DNA of 42,072 bases from positions 1-42,072 of the forward strand of contig JAJXZF010000018.1 of assembly GCA_021780225.1 (NCBI GenBank), in the 5' to 3' direction. The notes under the pieces are model-generated. The model was given only the letters and a program-made list of their open reading frames with translations, searched no databases and was not told the origin of the DNA. The translations under genes and the position numbers were made by a program. Shown here one piece after another: positions 16,862 through 25,875 of the stretch. The stretch comes from Deltaproteobacteria bacterium (GTDB taxonomy: Bacteria; Desulfobacterota; Binatia; Binatales; Binataceae). Within the stretch, counting starts at the first letter, position 1; each line of letters opens with the position of its first letter.

Positions 16862-18331
16862 TCAAGTTGCGCTCCGCTTGGCGGTGACAACTGAACCCTT
16901 TTTCGTATCTTTGACGAGGTATCCCATTGCATCAAGTTGGTTGCGCAGCTCGTCAGATCGCGCAAAATCTTTTCGTTCGCGCGCTTCTTCGCGCTCTTTC
17001 ACGAGACGGCTAATCTCCGGCGGCTCGAGTCCGGTGCTCGATTCGAAAAGCTTCTTCTTCAGATCGAGGCCCAACACGTCATCAAAGTTTTGCAACGTAT
17101 TCCAAATTCTTTGATCGCGAAGGCGGTACGCCTGCGCCACCATCTCAAGGACCGTCGCCAACGCCTGCGGGGTATTCAAGTCGTTGTTGAGCGCCTCGCA
17201 AAAGCGTTCGGCATACTCGGCTGTCCAATCGGCGTCTTGTTCGCTGCTTAAGGCGGTTTCGTTCAAATTTCTTGCGAACTCATTCAAGTAATCGATGTTC
17301 TTCTCGGCGGCGCGGACCGAATCGATACTGAACGCCAGCTCGGATCGATATTTCGCCCCGAGGCACAGCACTCGAAAGGCCAGCGGATTGATTCCGGCCG
17401 CGATCAGATCGTCGAGCACCGGGAAGCGGCCGGCGCTCTTCGAAATCTTGGCGCCTTCCATCCCGACCAGAAACGCGTTGTGCACGAAGTAGCGCGCGAA
17501 CGGATGGCCGGTCGCGCTTTCGGATTGCGCGATCTCGTTCTCGTGATGCACCGGAATATGGTCGAGGCCGCCCGAATGGAGATCCAGCGTCTCGCCCAGA
17601 TACTTCATCGACATCGCCGAGCATTCGATATGCCACCCAGGATAGCCGCGTCCCCACGGCGAATCCCATTGCATCAGGTGATGCGGCTGATTGAGCACCC
17701 ACAGCGCGAAATCGTGCGGACTCTTTTTGTCCGGCGAATGTTCCAGCCGCTGGCCGGCGTGCTGCTCGGCGAGACTCTGCCGCGCGAGCCGCCCCGCGCC
17801 ACCCGGACCGCGCCACTTTTCGACGTCGAAATAGACGCCCGACGGCGTGACGTAGCCGTAGCCGTTCGCGACGATGCGCCCGATCACTGCGATCATCGCG
17901 TCGATATTGTCGGTGGCGCGGCAGAGCGCGCTTTGCGGCGGCGCCGGATGGTCGCCGGCGGGCGCGGCGGGCGGCAGTTCGATATTCAGCGACGCGCAAT
18001 CGCGCTTGAACTGCGCGATGTAGAAATCCGCGACTTCGCGCGGCGATTTGCCCTGCGCGCGGGCGGTTTTCTCGATCTTGTCCTCACCCGCGTCGGCGTC
18101 CGAGGTCATGTGGCCGACGTCGGTGATATTCATCACGTGGCGCACGTCGTAGCCGTTGAAGCGCAGCGCGCGCCGCAGCGTATCGACAAAAACGTATGCG
18201 CGCATGTTCCCCAGATGCTGCGGCAGATAGACGGTCGGCCCGCAGGAGTAAAACGTCACGATTCCCGGCCGCAACGGGACGAATTCTTCGACCGCGCGAT
18301 GGAGCGAGTTGTAAATCTGGAACGGCTTCAC
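16862..18331 (-). CDS. cysS: Cysteinyl-tRNA synthetase
   Basis: A 489-residue class I aminoacyl-tRNA synthetase that charges tRNA-Cys. The HIGH-type motif is HLGN (39-42) and the KMSKS-type loop is KISKS (295-299). The zinc site that recognises cysteine is formed by Cys30, Cys237 (HIECSAMS) and His262/His263 (HHENE). The C-terminal domain has the usual DFARSDELRNQLDAMGY anticodon-binding helix. Start is GTG 18331. The protein has full normal length. Upstream on the same strand are a DCC protein and a LeuA-type regulatory domain. Confidence 0.95.
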   Translation of the reverse strand: MKPFQIYNSLHRAVEEFVPLRPGIVTFYSCGPTVYLPQHLGNMRAYVFVDTLRRALRFNGYDVRHVMNITDVGHMTSDADAGEDKIEKTARAQGKSPREVADFYIAQFKRDCASLNIELPPAAPAGDHPAPPQSALCRATDNIDAMIAVIGRIVANGYGYVTPSGVYFDVEKWRGPGGAGRLARQSLAEQHAGQRLEHSPDKKSPHDFALWVLNQPHHLMQWDSPWGRGYPGWHIECSAMSMKYLGETLDLHSGGLDHIPVHHENEIAQSESATGHPFARYFVHNAFLVGMEGAKISKSAGRFPVLDDLIAAGINPLAFRVLCLGAKYRSELAFSIDSVRAAEKNIDYLNEFARNLNETALSSEQDADWTAEYAERFCEALNNDLNTPQALATVLEMVAQAYRLRDQRIWNTLQNFDDVLGLDLKKKLFESSTGLEPPEISRLVKEREEARERKDFARSDELRNQLDAMGYLVKDTKKGSVVTAKRSAT

Positions 18332-18400
18332 AATTACGTCAGATTAAATTAGCCCGCCGCGCTGTTCGGCCACAAGGCGTATCCCGGCCGGGACACGTTA

Positions 18401-18835
18401 TCAGGAACAAGCTCTGCTTGGCCGGGGCTGTTCGCTCGGTTCGTCGCGATTGCGCGCCGCCGCGATTCGTTTGTATTGGCGATCGGCAAGCCATGAAAAG
18501 CCGGGCAGATACCACAGATATGCGAGCCATCCGCGGACTCCGTGCTGCTGGCGCAGCACTTCATTGACGGCGCGCGCGCCGCGCCATACGCATCCGGCGG
18601 CGTCGACGACGTGCAGTTCTTCGAGCAGCGCCGGCATCGTCAAATTCGGAAATCCGGCGCGGATATCCGCGTCGTTGAAGTCGAGCAAATCGATATTCCC
18701 GGAATTGTCGAAGAGCCGGACGGCTTCCGCGCTCATGCGGCAAAGTTCGCATCCGCCGTCATACAGCACCGCGATCCGGCCCGGACGCGCGCGTCCGGAA
18801 TGGCCGGCCGGAACGGAACTGGACGGCGCATCCAT
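18401..18835 (-). CDS. DCC-family thiol-disulfide oxidoreductase-like protein (DUF393)
   Basis: A 144-residue protein with the defining DGxCxxC motif near the N-terminus (YDGGCELC), a thioredoxin-like redox site. Further on are a GARAVNEVLR helix and an aromatic WYLPGF segment, all typical of the DCC (DUF393) family. Members are thought to reduce disulfides, but no member's substrate is certain. The gene begins seven bases after the stop of the LeuA-domain gene, with AGGG in the overlap serving as ribosome-binding site. Confidence 0.8.
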   Translation of the reverse strand: MDAPSSSVPAGHSGRARPGRIAVLYDGGCELCRMSAEAVRLFDNSGNIDLLDFNDADIRAGFPNLTMPALLEELHVVDAAGCVWRGARAVNEVLRQQHGVRGWLAYLWYLPGFSWLADRQYKRIAAARNRDEPSEQPRPSRACS

Positions 18836-18842
18836 CCGCGCC

Positions 18843-19355
18843 CTAGCGCTGACCGTACTTGGGATTTCGCGCCATCTCGCGCTGGCGCAGGCTCTCGCGC
18901 CAGATCCGCCACTCGTAACCTTCGACCAGCGACTTCCATCCCGCCTCGATCGTGTTGCCCGAACGGGCGAGCGTCGTCCACGAAAGCCGGCCGTCGGTGA
19001 ACTTATTGACGGTGATTACGTCGGCCTCGGTCGATTCGCCGGTGGCGTGGGCGTATGTCTCGGTGACGCGGACATCGCTCAGATAGGGGAAATATTTGAG
19101 CAGCGCCTTGCGCAACGCATTGTCGAGCGCGTGCACCACGCCAACGCCGCGCGCGGCTTCGGTCTCCTCAACCCCGTCGATTCTGATCACTAAAGTCGCG
19201 TCGCAAACCATCCTTCCTTCGAAGTAGTCGTCGATTACCCGCCGCCGGATAATCTGGAACGGCGCAACGTAGTCGGGCGAGGTTTTCAGTTCGGCCAACT
19301 CGCGGGAGGCCTGCGGCGCCTCTTGTTCTTCAAAAATCGATTCGCTCTCGGACAC
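18843..19355 (-). CDS. Stand-alone LeuA/CimA-type allosteric (dimerisation) domain
   Basis: A 170-residue protein that corresponds only to the C-terminal regulatory domain of isopropylmalate or citramalate synthases. Recognisable stretches are GVGVVHALDNALRKALLKYFP, a V-x-E-T-Y strand and SGNTIEAGWKSLVEGYEWRIW, which in the full enzymes form the leucine- or isoleucine-sensing domain. The catalytic TIM barrel is absent, and no upstream sequence encodes it. It may sense a branched-chain amino acid for another protein or form mixed complexes with a synthase encoded elsewhere. Start is GTG 19355, preceded by AAGGA. It is followed by the DCC gene in the same operon. Confidence 0.75.
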   Translation of the reverse strand: MSESESIFEEQEAPQASRELAELKTSPDYVAPFQIIRRRVIDDYFEGRMVCDATLVIRIDGVEETEAARGVGVVHALDNALRKALLKYFPYLSDVRVTETYAHATGESTEADVITVNKFTDGRLSWTTLARSGNTIEAGWKSLVEGYEWRIWRESLRQREMARNPKYGQR

Positions 19356-19449
19356 CGCCTAATCCTTCGATTAAATTATCTTTTGGTTACAGAACTGCAT
19401 CAAGCGAAATTATGGCTGCACAGAACGCCAGAACAGTTTTTCCACAGCG

Positions 19450-20196
19450 TCACATCGCCAGCCCGCCGTCAATTTGAATCACGGCGCCGGTGATATAGGA
19501 AGCCGCATCGCTGAGCAGAAATGCCGCCGTCGGCGACACGTCCGCGACGTTGCCGAATCGTCCCAATGGAATCATCTCCAGCGCCGCCTTGCGATTCGCC
19601 TCGGGCAGCGCCGCCGTCATGTCGGTCTCGATAAATCCCAGCGCCAGAGCGTTCACGCGCACGCCCATCCGGCCCAATTCCTTCGCCATCGCCTTGGTCA
19701 TCCCGACCAGGCCCGCCTTCGATGCGGAATAATTTACCTGCCCGGCCATGCCGGTCAGTCCGCTGATCGAGGTGACGTTGAGGATTACGCCGCGCTTCGC
19801 TTTCATCATCATAAACGCCGCGGCGCGCGCGAAATTGAACGCGCCCGTCAAATTGACGCGCAGCACTTCGCTCCAGTCTTCTTCGGTCATCATCACGAGC
19901 AGCCGGTCACGGGTCAGACCGGCGTTGTTGACGAGTCCGTCGATCGCGCCAAACTCTTTTTTGACCGCGTTGACCATCTCGCGCGCGGCCTTGAGGTCGC
20001 CGACGTCGGCCTTGAACGCCATCGCCTTCACGCCGCAGGCCGACAACTCTTCCTTGAGCTCCGCCGCCTGCGCGTCGCTGCGCGCATAGTTGAACGCGAC
20101 GTTGGCGCCACAATGCGCGGCTTCAAGTGCGATCGCGCGGCCAATTCCGCGCGTCGCCCCGGTAACGATTATCCCTTTGCCCGCGAGATCGCTCAC
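19450..20196 (-). CDS. fabG: 3-oxoacyl-[acyl-carrier-protein] reductase
   Basis: FabG reduces 3-oxoacyl-ACP with NADPH in fatty acid synthesis. The 248-residue protein has TGATRGIG (12-19), NNAG (90-93) and the catalytic Ser143, Tyr156 and Lys160 in NYSASK. It also carries the FabG-typical LTRDRLLVMM and GFIETDMTAALP. GTG 20196 is chosen because it gives the family length and follows CAGG; the frame is open much further upstream but that part is antisense to the Fe-S carrier gene. Outside an acyl-carrier gene cluster it could equally serve PHA precursor supply (PhaB-like). Confidence 0.85.
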   Translation of the reverse strand: MSDLAGKGIIVTGATRGIGRAIALEAAHCGANVAFNYARSDAQAAELKEELSACGVKAMAFKADVGDLKAAREMVNAVKKEFGAIDGLVNNAGLTRDRLLVMMTEEDWSEVLRVNLTGAFNFARAAAFMMMKAKRGVILNVTSISGLTGMAGQVNYSASKAGLVGMTKAMAKELGRMGVRVNALALGFIETDMTAALPEANRKAALEMIPLGRFGNVADVSPTAAFLLSDAASYITGAVIQIDGGLAM

Positions 20197-20347
20197 TTGC
20201 CTGATAAATTCCAACTCTTGCGGCGCATGCCGGCCAGCGCCGGACGCGACCGGCCGACGGGCCGGACGCCTGCCGCGCGTTCGCGACCGCCCGATGCGAT
20301 CGTTCCGATTTTCACCTTGATGCCGTTGGCGCCGGCGCGCCTGCCAC

Positions 20348-20734
20348 TCAAACGCTGAATGACGAGCCGCATCCGCAGGTGCGGTTGGCGCGCGGATTGT
20401 CGAAGCGGAACCCCGCGTTATGCAATCCTTCAACAAAATCCAACGTGACGCCCGCGATATACGGCAATGAAACGTCATCGACGAACACATTGACGCCATC
20501 GATTACCGTAATCCGGTCGCCTTCCTTGGCCTCGTCGAAACTCAACGAATATTGAAATCCCGAGCATCCGCCGCCGACCACCGAAATGCGCAGTCCCGAT
20601 TCCGGTCCAAGGCCCTCTTTGACGAGCATGTGGCGCACCGTCTCGAGCGCTTTAGGCGTAAGTCTCACCTCCGGCGCGTCAACGATATTCGAGTCGCCGG
20701 CCGTTTCATGCTGCTGATGGAGTTCGTCTGCCAT
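20348..20734 (-). CDS. erpA: Fe-S cluster carrier of the ErpA/IscA (HesB) family
   Basis: A 128-residue A-type carrier that hands Fe-S clusters to target enzymes. The three cluster-binding cysteines are present: one in GGGCSGFQY and two in CGCGSSF at the C-terminus. RLTPKALETVRHML and FVDDVSLPYIAGVTLDF are family features. ATG 20734 is chosen because GGAGG lies five bases upstream. An acidic/Gln-rich N-terminal tail of about 20 residues is an extension. The exact subtype (ErpA, IscA, SufA) cannot be fixed. It is divergent from queG, whose product is itself an Fe-S enzyme. Confidence 0.85.
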   Translation of the reverse strand: MADELHQQHETAGDSNIVDAPEVRLTPKALETVRHMLVKEGLGPESGLRISVVGGGCSGFQYSLSFDEAKEGDRITVIDGVNVFVDDVSLPYIAGVTLDFVEGLHNAGFRFDNPRANRTCGCGSSFSV

Positions 20735-20915
20735 CGAATCCTCCGAAGCATCGGACGCCAAATTCCGGCGCCCTGATAACCCAATCTTAACTCATCGGCA
20801 ACCGCAACGCATCCCGCCCGCTTTCAGACTATGGACTATCGTTTTTGACCGTCTGTCGCCCCGAGACGCTTCGCGAACATCACGCGTGCTATCCTTGGCC
20901 AGACCTGCGGAAACA

Positions 20916-22037
20916 ATGACGCCGCTCGCACGCCATCTCGAATCGATCGCTTCGGAACGCGGTTTTATTCTAACCGGCTTCGCGTCGTTGCACCGGCTCG
21001 ACGAGCGCGCCGGCTTTTTCTCCCGATGGCTCGCAGGGGGCCGGTCCGCCGAGATGGGTTGGCTCGCGAAAGCGCCCGAAAAACGCCTCGATCCGCGGCT
21101 GATCGATCCGCGCCTGCGGTCGATTATCATGCTGGCGTGGCCGTACACGCCGCCGCGGATTCCTGACATCGATTGGCGCGCCGAGCTGCGCGGCCGGATT
21201 GCAGCGTATGCGCTCGGTCCGGACTATCACGATACCGTCAAGGCCCGCGCGGGCGCCGTCGCCGCAGCTCTCGCCGTGGCCCGGCCCGGCTCGGTGACGC
21301 GCGTTTACGTTGACACCGGCCCGGTCTTCGAACGGGAATGGGCGGCGGCGGCGCGGCTCGGATGGTTCGGGCGCAACACCAACCTGCTCAATCGCCATCA
21401 CGGTTCGTATTTCTTCCTGGCCGAAATCCTGACCGATGCCGAATTCGACGCGCCCGCTGAACCTTATCGCGAGCATTGCGGCACGTGCCGCCGATGCCTC
21501 GATCTGTGCCCGACCGGGGCGCTTGCCGACGGCTATCTGCTCGAACCGCGCCTCTGCATCTCATACCTGACGATCGAGCATCGCGGACCGATTCCGCGCG
21601 CGATGCGTCCCCAACTCGGCGCGTGGATCTTTGGGTGCGATGTCTGCCAGGAGGTTTGTCCGTGGAATTCCGACGCCGCCGCGGCCGCTCCCGTCAACGA
21701 CGCGTTGGCGCCGTCGCTGGCCGATTTGCTCGCGCTCGACGACGACGCTTTCCGGCGCCGCTTCGCCAAATCCGCGATGCGCCGCGCGAAACGGCGTGGA
21801 CTCTTGCGCAACGCCGCGATCGCGCTCGGTAACAGCGGCAATCCCGCCGCGATCGCGCCGCTCGCCGCCGCGCTCGCGTCCGAGCCGGAAGCCCTGGTGC
21901 GGGCGCACGCCGCCTGGGCGCTGGGCCGTTTCGCCGCGTCCGACGATGCGCGCGCGGCGCTGGAACGCGCGCTCATGCGCGAGCCGGACGCGGATGCGCG
22001 CGCGGAAATTTCGCTGGCGCTCGATCAAACGCCTTGA
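20916..22037 (+). CDS. queG: Epoxyqueuosine reductase
   Basis: QueG performs the last step of queuosine formation in tRNA, reducing epoxyqueuosine with a cobalamin and two [4Fe-4S] clusters. In the 373-residue protein, Asp133 in VDTGP is the candidate proton donor, and GWFGRNTNLL is the cobalamin-binding area. Clusters are bound by Cys188/191/194 with Cys248 and Cys241/244 with Cys198. The C-terminal part (about 265-373) is Ala-rich with two HEAT-like helix pairs, as in known QueG. ATG 20916 gives the normal N-terminus; GTG 20886 is in frame but less likely. Confidence 0.92.
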   Translation: MTPLARHLESIASERGFILTGFASLHRLDERAGFFSRWLAGGRSAEMGWLAKAPEKRLDPRLIDPRLRSIIMLAWPYTPPRIPDIDWRAELRGRIAAYALGPDYHDTVKARAGAVAAALAVARPGSVTRVYVDTGPVFEREWAAAARLGWFGRNTNLLNRHHGSYFFLAEILTDAEFDAPAEPYREHCGTCRRCLDLCPTGALADGYLLEPRLCISYLTIEHRGPIPRAMRPQLGAWIFGCDVCQEVCPWNSDAAAAAPVNDALAPSLADLLALDDDAFRRRFAKSAMRRAKRRGLLRNAAIALGNSGNPAAIAPLAAALASEPEALVRAHAAWALGRFAASDDARAALERALMREPDADARAEISLALDQTP

Positions 22038-22079
22038 GCCGCGTCCTCGATTTGGAATAACACTGGAGTAGTACATCCG

Positions 22080-22913
22080 ATGGCCGCTTCCACCGATCCC
22101 CGGCGCGATTTCACTTCGATCACTGCGCGCGAGCCGATTCCGCTGGCGCGCGGCGCGCTGCTGATCGCGAGCGAGGAATATCCCGCGCTGGATATTGAGC
22201 ATTACCTCGATCGAATCGCGGCACTGGCGCGCGAGGCCGAACCCCTCGTCCGCGGCGGCGACAATACGGTCGAGCAGGTGCAGTTGCTGTCGGAATTCCT
22301 GTTCGTGCAGAAGGGTTTCGAGGGCAACCGCGACGCCTTCGGCGATTCGCGCAATTCGTTCCTCAATGAGGTCCTCGATCGCCGCCTCGGCATCCCGATC
22401 ACGCTCTCGGTGATCTATCTCGAAGTCGGCCGCCGGCTGGGACTCAATCTGCACGGCGTTTCGTTTCCCGCGCATTTCCTGGTCAAAGCGGTTGACGATC
22501 GCGGCGAATTGATTATCGATCCGTTCAACGGCGGCGCGATTATCGGGCTCGACGAAATCCGCGCCCGCCTGGCCCAAATCTACGGCCAGCCCGTCGAAGT
22601 GCATCCCGCGATGCTCAAGGCGGTCGGTGCGCGCCTGATCCTCGCCCGGATGCTTCGCAACCTGAAGGGCATTTACGCCAGCGGCGCCGATTGGCCGCGC
22701 ACGCTCGCCGCGCTCGATCGCATTCTGATTCTCGATCCGCGCGCGCACGACGAAATCCTGGAGCGCGCCGCGCTCTACGAACGGATGGAATGTTTTAGCG
22801 CGGCGCTGGGCGACTTTCAGAGTTTTCTTTCGATCGCCCCCGATCATCCCAACGCCGACGGCGCGCGCGAATCGGTGGTGCGCCTGATGCCGCTGGTGGC
22901 GCGCATCAATTGA
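22080..22913 (+). CDS. SirB1-family protein (transglutaminase-like with TPR tail)
   Basis: A 277-residue cytoplasmic protein. The central region has the SirB1 signature (LSEFLFVQKGFEGNRDAF, then LDRRLGIPITLSVIYLEV, then GVSFPAHFLVK), which is a transglutaminase-like fold. The residue expected as catalytic Cys in true transglutaminases is not evident. The C-terminus (about 205-277) has tetratricopeptide-like helices. The biochemical role of the family is unknown. It starts 42 bp after queG and 46 bp before lutB on the same strand, so it may be co-transcribed with them. Confidence 0.8.
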   Translation: MAASTDPRRDFTSITAREPIPLARGALLIASEEYPALDIEHYLDRIAALAREAEPLVRGGDNTVEQVQLLSEFLFVQKGFEGNRDAFGDSRNSFLNEVLDRRLGIPITLSVIYLEVGRRLGLNLHGVSFPAHFLVKAVDDRGELIIDPFNGGAIIGLDEIRARLAQIYGQPVEVHPAMLKAVGARLILARMLRNLKGIYASGADWPRTLAALDRILILDPRAHDEILERAALYERMECFSAALGDFQSFLSIAPDHPNADGARESVVRLMPLVARIN

Positions 22914-22959
22914 GCCGCACGCGCGCGTTCGGCGCGGCGGGGCTTTCGGAGATTCAATC

Positions 22960-24444
22960 GTGAGCGCTGGTCCATCCTCATCCGGCTTTCTCGAAGCGAG
23001 CCGCCGCGGCGTCGCCGACGCCGATTTGCGCCGGAAGCTCGAAAACGCCACCGGTCGCCATCTCGAGCACGTCGCCGCCAGCCACGCCGAATTTCCCGCC
23101 TTCGATTCCGAACGCGACGCGGCGCGGCGCATCAAGGAAGACGCGATCGGCCGGCTCGACGAATTGCTGGTCGAGCTGAAAAATAATCTCGAAGCCAACG
23201 GCGCGGCCGTGTTTGTCGCCGCCGACGCCGGCGAAGCGCGCGACTATATCGTGAAGGTCGTCCAACGCGCCGAGGCCAAACGGGTGGTCAAAGGCAAATC
23301 GATGACCACCGAGGAAATCGAGCTTAATCCCGCGCTCGAACGCGCCGGCGCCGAAGTGGTCGAAACCGATCTCGGCGAGTATATCGTCCAGCTTCGCGGC
23401 GAGCGCCCGTCGCACATCATCACGCCCGCCATCCATCTGTCGAAAGAGGATATCGGCCGGCTCTTCGCCGACAAGCTCGGCATCCCATATACCGCCGAGC
23501 CGGAAACGCTGACCGACGCGGCCCGCAAGCGGCTGCGCGAAATTTTTCTCAGCGCCGACGTCGGTGTAACCGGCGTCAACTTCGCGATCGCTGAAACCGG
23601 CACGCTCGCGCTCATCGAAAACGAGGGCAACGGCCGCCTTTCCAGCACGCTGCCCGATACTTTCATCGCCGTGATGGGCATCGAGAAGGTCATCCCGAAA
23701 CTCTCCGACCTGTCCCATTTCCTCGAAATTCTCGCGCGCACCGGCACCGGCCAGAAGCTCACCACCTACGTCAACTTCATCAGCGGACCGCGCGGCCAAA
23801 AAGACGCCGACGGCCCGCGCGCGATGCACGTGGTGATCCTCGACAACGGCCGCAGCGCGATGCTGGCCGATCCGGTTCTGCGCGAAGCGCTTTATTGTCT
23901 GCGATGCGGCGCGTGCCTCAACGTCTGCCCGGTCTATCGGCGCATCGGCGGCCACGCCTACAATTCGACTTATCCGGGTCCGATCGGCTCGATCGTCAGC
24001 CCCAATCTGTTCGGCTCCGCCGCGGCTGAATTGCCGTTCGCCTCGACGCTGTGCGGCGCCTGCCGCGATATCTGTCCCGTGCGCATCGATATTCCGCGCA
24101 TCCTGTTGCATCTGCGATGGCGCGAAGGCGCGAAGCAGCCGCCGGCCAGATGGCCCAAAGAAACCGTCAAGGTCCGGGAGAGTGTGGTCCGCTTCGCCCG
24201 GATGGCGCGGTTTCCGCGCACGCTGCGCCTGCTGACGCGGCTCGCCGCCGTCGTCCTGCGTCCGTTTTCGCGCGACGGCTATCTGCGGCGGATGCCGGGC
24301 GTCGCCGGGAATTGGACCAAGTGGGGCCGGGATTTTCCCGCCCTCCGCGCGCGCCGCAAAACCCGCAAGGGCGCCAAGCCCGCCCCGCGCATCGCCGACG
24401 CTAATCGCGACGGCGCGGCGGCGCCAAGCGGCCAGTCCCAATGA
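22960..24444 (+). CDS. lutB: Lactate utilisation protein B (LUD domain, Fe-S)
   Basis: LutB is the large Fe-S subunit of the LutABC L-lactate dehydrogenase complex. The 494-residue protein has an N-terminal LUD domain (residues about 70-300, with VNFAIAETGTLALIENEGN) and a ferredoxin-like part with Cys313/316/319/323 and Cys365/368/372 for two [4Fe-4S] clusters. A basic tail of about 110 residues follows. GTG 22960 is preceded by GGAGAT at good distance. The stop overlaps lutC by four bases (ATGA). Confidence 0.92.
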   Translation: MSAGPSSSGFLEASRRGVADADLRRKLENATGRHLEHVAASHAEFPAFDSERDAARRIKEDAIGRLDELLVELKNNLEANGAAVFVAADAGEARDYIVKVVQRAEAKRVVKGKSMTTEEIELNPALERAGAEVVETDLGEYIVQLRGERPSHIITPAIHLSKEDIGRLFADKLGIPYTAEPETLTDAARKRLREIFLSADVGVTGVNFAIAETGTLALIENEGNGRLSSTLPDTFIAVMGIEKVIPKLSDLSHFLEILARTGTGQKLTTYVNFISGPRGQKDADGPRAMHVVILDNGRSAMLADPVLREALYCLRCGACLNVCPVYRRIGGHAYNSTYPGPIGSIVSPNLFGSAAAELPFASTLCGACRDICPVRIDIPRILLHLRWREGAKQPPARWPKETVKVRESVVRFARMARFPRTLRLLTRLAAVVLRPFSRDGYLRRMPGVAGNWTKWGRDFPALRARRKTRKGAKPAPRIADANRDGAAAPSGQSQ

Positions 24445-25133
24445 GCGCGTTTCACAAACTTATCGCGCGCGTCCGCACGGCGCTCGAAAGTCCGGTCGAA
24501 TCCGCGCGGCCGCATCAGGCGGCCGCCGATACGGCGTCGCCGCACGCCGCGGCCGCCCGCCGGGCGGAATTGGCGAGCGCGTTTGCGCGTGAATTCGGAG
24601 CCGTGCGCGGTGAGTTTCTCGGCATTCACGCGCCGGAAAAAATTCCCGCGAAAGCCGTCGAACTGGCGCGAACGTTGAAAGCGCGCGTGATCGCCGTCGG
24701 CGCCGGAGTAACGCTCGATTTCGATCCGGTTCGCCACGCGCTCGAATCCGCACGCTTGACCGTCGTGCCAATGGATACCAAAAAATCGGAGGACGCTCCG
24801 CCGCTGCGCGATCGCATCGCGCAGGCGGATTTGAGCGTCGTCGAGGCTGATGCCGCAATCGCCTCGACCGGCACGTTCGCCGTGGTCGGAACGCCCGCAA
24901 GCCCGGCGTCCTTGACCCTGACGCCCGCGGCGAACCTGATTATCTTTCGCGCGGATCGCCTGCATGCCGATTTGGCCACCGCGATCGCTGCGCTCGGTCC
25001 GGAGCCATTTGTGAAAAACCGCGTCGCGATGATCACCGGACCGAGCCGCACCGCCGATATCGAAAAGATGATCGTGCTGGGCGTGCACGGCCCGCGCCGC
25101 CTGTTCGCAATCGCGGCTTGGCCCGGCCAATAA
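24441..25133 (+). CDS. lutC: Lactate utilisation protein C (LUD domain)
   Basis: A 230-residue LUD-domain protein, the small subunit of the LutABC complex. The family features are VVEADAAIASTGTFAV and ITGPSRTADIEKMIVLGVHGP near the C-terminus. It overlaps lutB by ATGA and precedes lutA by 19 bp, so the three subunits are made together. No signal peptide is present; the complex works on the cytoplasmic side. Confidence 0.9.
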   Translation: MSAFHKLIARVRTALESPVESARPHQAAADTASPHAAAARRAELASAFAREFGAVRGEFLGIHAPEKIPAKAVELARTLKARVIAVGAGVTLDFDPVRHALESARLTVVPMDTKKSEDAPPLRDRIAQADLSVVEADAAIASTGTFAVVGTPASPASLTLTPAANLIIFRADRLHADLATAIAALGPEPFVKNRVAMITGPSRTADIEKMIVLGVHGPRRLFAIAAWPGQ

Positions 25134-25152
25134 CTATCGCGCGTCCACCACG

Positions 25153-25875
25153 ATGACCGAAGTAAGATTATTCGCGACCTGCCTCGCCGAGGAATTTTTC
25201 CCGTCGGTAATCGACGCGGCGAAGACCGTGCTGGAGCGGCTCAAGCTCAAAGTGCGCCCGATCCGCTCGTCATTCTGTTGCGCCCAGGCGCCGTTCAACG
25301 AGGGGCTGCGCGAACCGGCCCTCGCCCTCGCGCGGAAATTCCTGCGCGCGTGCGAACCGGGCACGCCGATCGTGATTCCGTCCGGCTCGTGTTCGAGCAT
25401 GGTCAAAATTTTCTATAGCGACCTGCTGGCCGGAGAGCCGCAATTGGCGCAACGCGCGGCCGCGCTGCGTCCGTGGATCTACGAGTTTTCGCAATTCCTC
25501 GTCGACGTGATGAAGGTCAAATATGTCGGCGCGCGTTTCGACCGCACCGTCGCCTACCATCCCGCCTGCCATCTGACGCGCGAATTGCGCGTGGTCGATC
25601 AGCCGCGCGCCCTGCTCGCCGCGGTCGAGGGAATCCGCGTGGTCGATTTTCGCAATCCCGAGGAATGTTGCGGATTCGGCGGCGCGTTTTCGGTCAAACT
25701 GCCGCACATCTCGGCCGCGATGGCCGAAGACAAGATTCTCAGAATTCAGGCCAGCGGCGCGAGCGCGATCGTGGCCAACGATTGCGGCTGCCTGATGCAA
25801 CTGGGCGGCGCGCTCCATCGCCGCGGCATCCCGATCGAAACCTGGCATCTCGCGGAAGTCCTCGCCGCCCGCTAG
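25153..25875 (+). CDS. lutA: Lactate utilisation protein A (CCG-domain Fe-S oxidoreductase)
   Basis: A 240-residue protein with two cysteine-rich CCG-type domains, as in LutA and the GlpC/HdrB family, which bind non-cubane or [4Fe-4S] clusters. Visible motifs are SGSCSSMV near 76, HPACHLTRE near 137 and ECCGFGGAFSVK near 173, plus NDCGC near 211. With lutB and lutC it oxidises L-lactate to pyruvate. The gene is last here (order B-C-A), unlike the A-B-C order of Bacillus. Its TAG stop lies within a CTAG that starts a MITE terminal repeat, so the C-terminus ends exactly at the insertion point. Confidence 0.9.
   Translation: MTEVRLFATCLAEEFFPSVIDAAKTVLERLKLKVRPIRSSFCCAQAPFNEGLREPALALARKFLRACEPGTPIVIPSGSCSSMVKIFYSDLLAGEPQLAQRAAALRPWIYEFSQFLVDVMKVKYVGARFDRTVAYHPACHLTRELRVVDQPRALLAAVEGIRVVDFRNPEECCGFGGAFSVKLPHISAAMAEDKILRIQASGASAIVANDCGCLMQLGGALHRRGIPIETWHLAEVLAAR

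Noticed and set aside
14154-17114. A 986-codon plus-strand open frame crossing three genes
   Set aside because: It is antisense to the SDR, threonine aldolase and ATPase genes, all of which have intact family motifs. GC-rich codon bias leaves the opposite strand open; the translation is Arg/His/Asp-rich and matches no fold.
20197-20347. A 40-codon frame upstream of fabG whose stop overlaps the fabG GTG
   Set aside because: It has no ribosome-binding site and an Arg/Gly-rich composition typical of random GC-rich sequence; the overlap could be chance.
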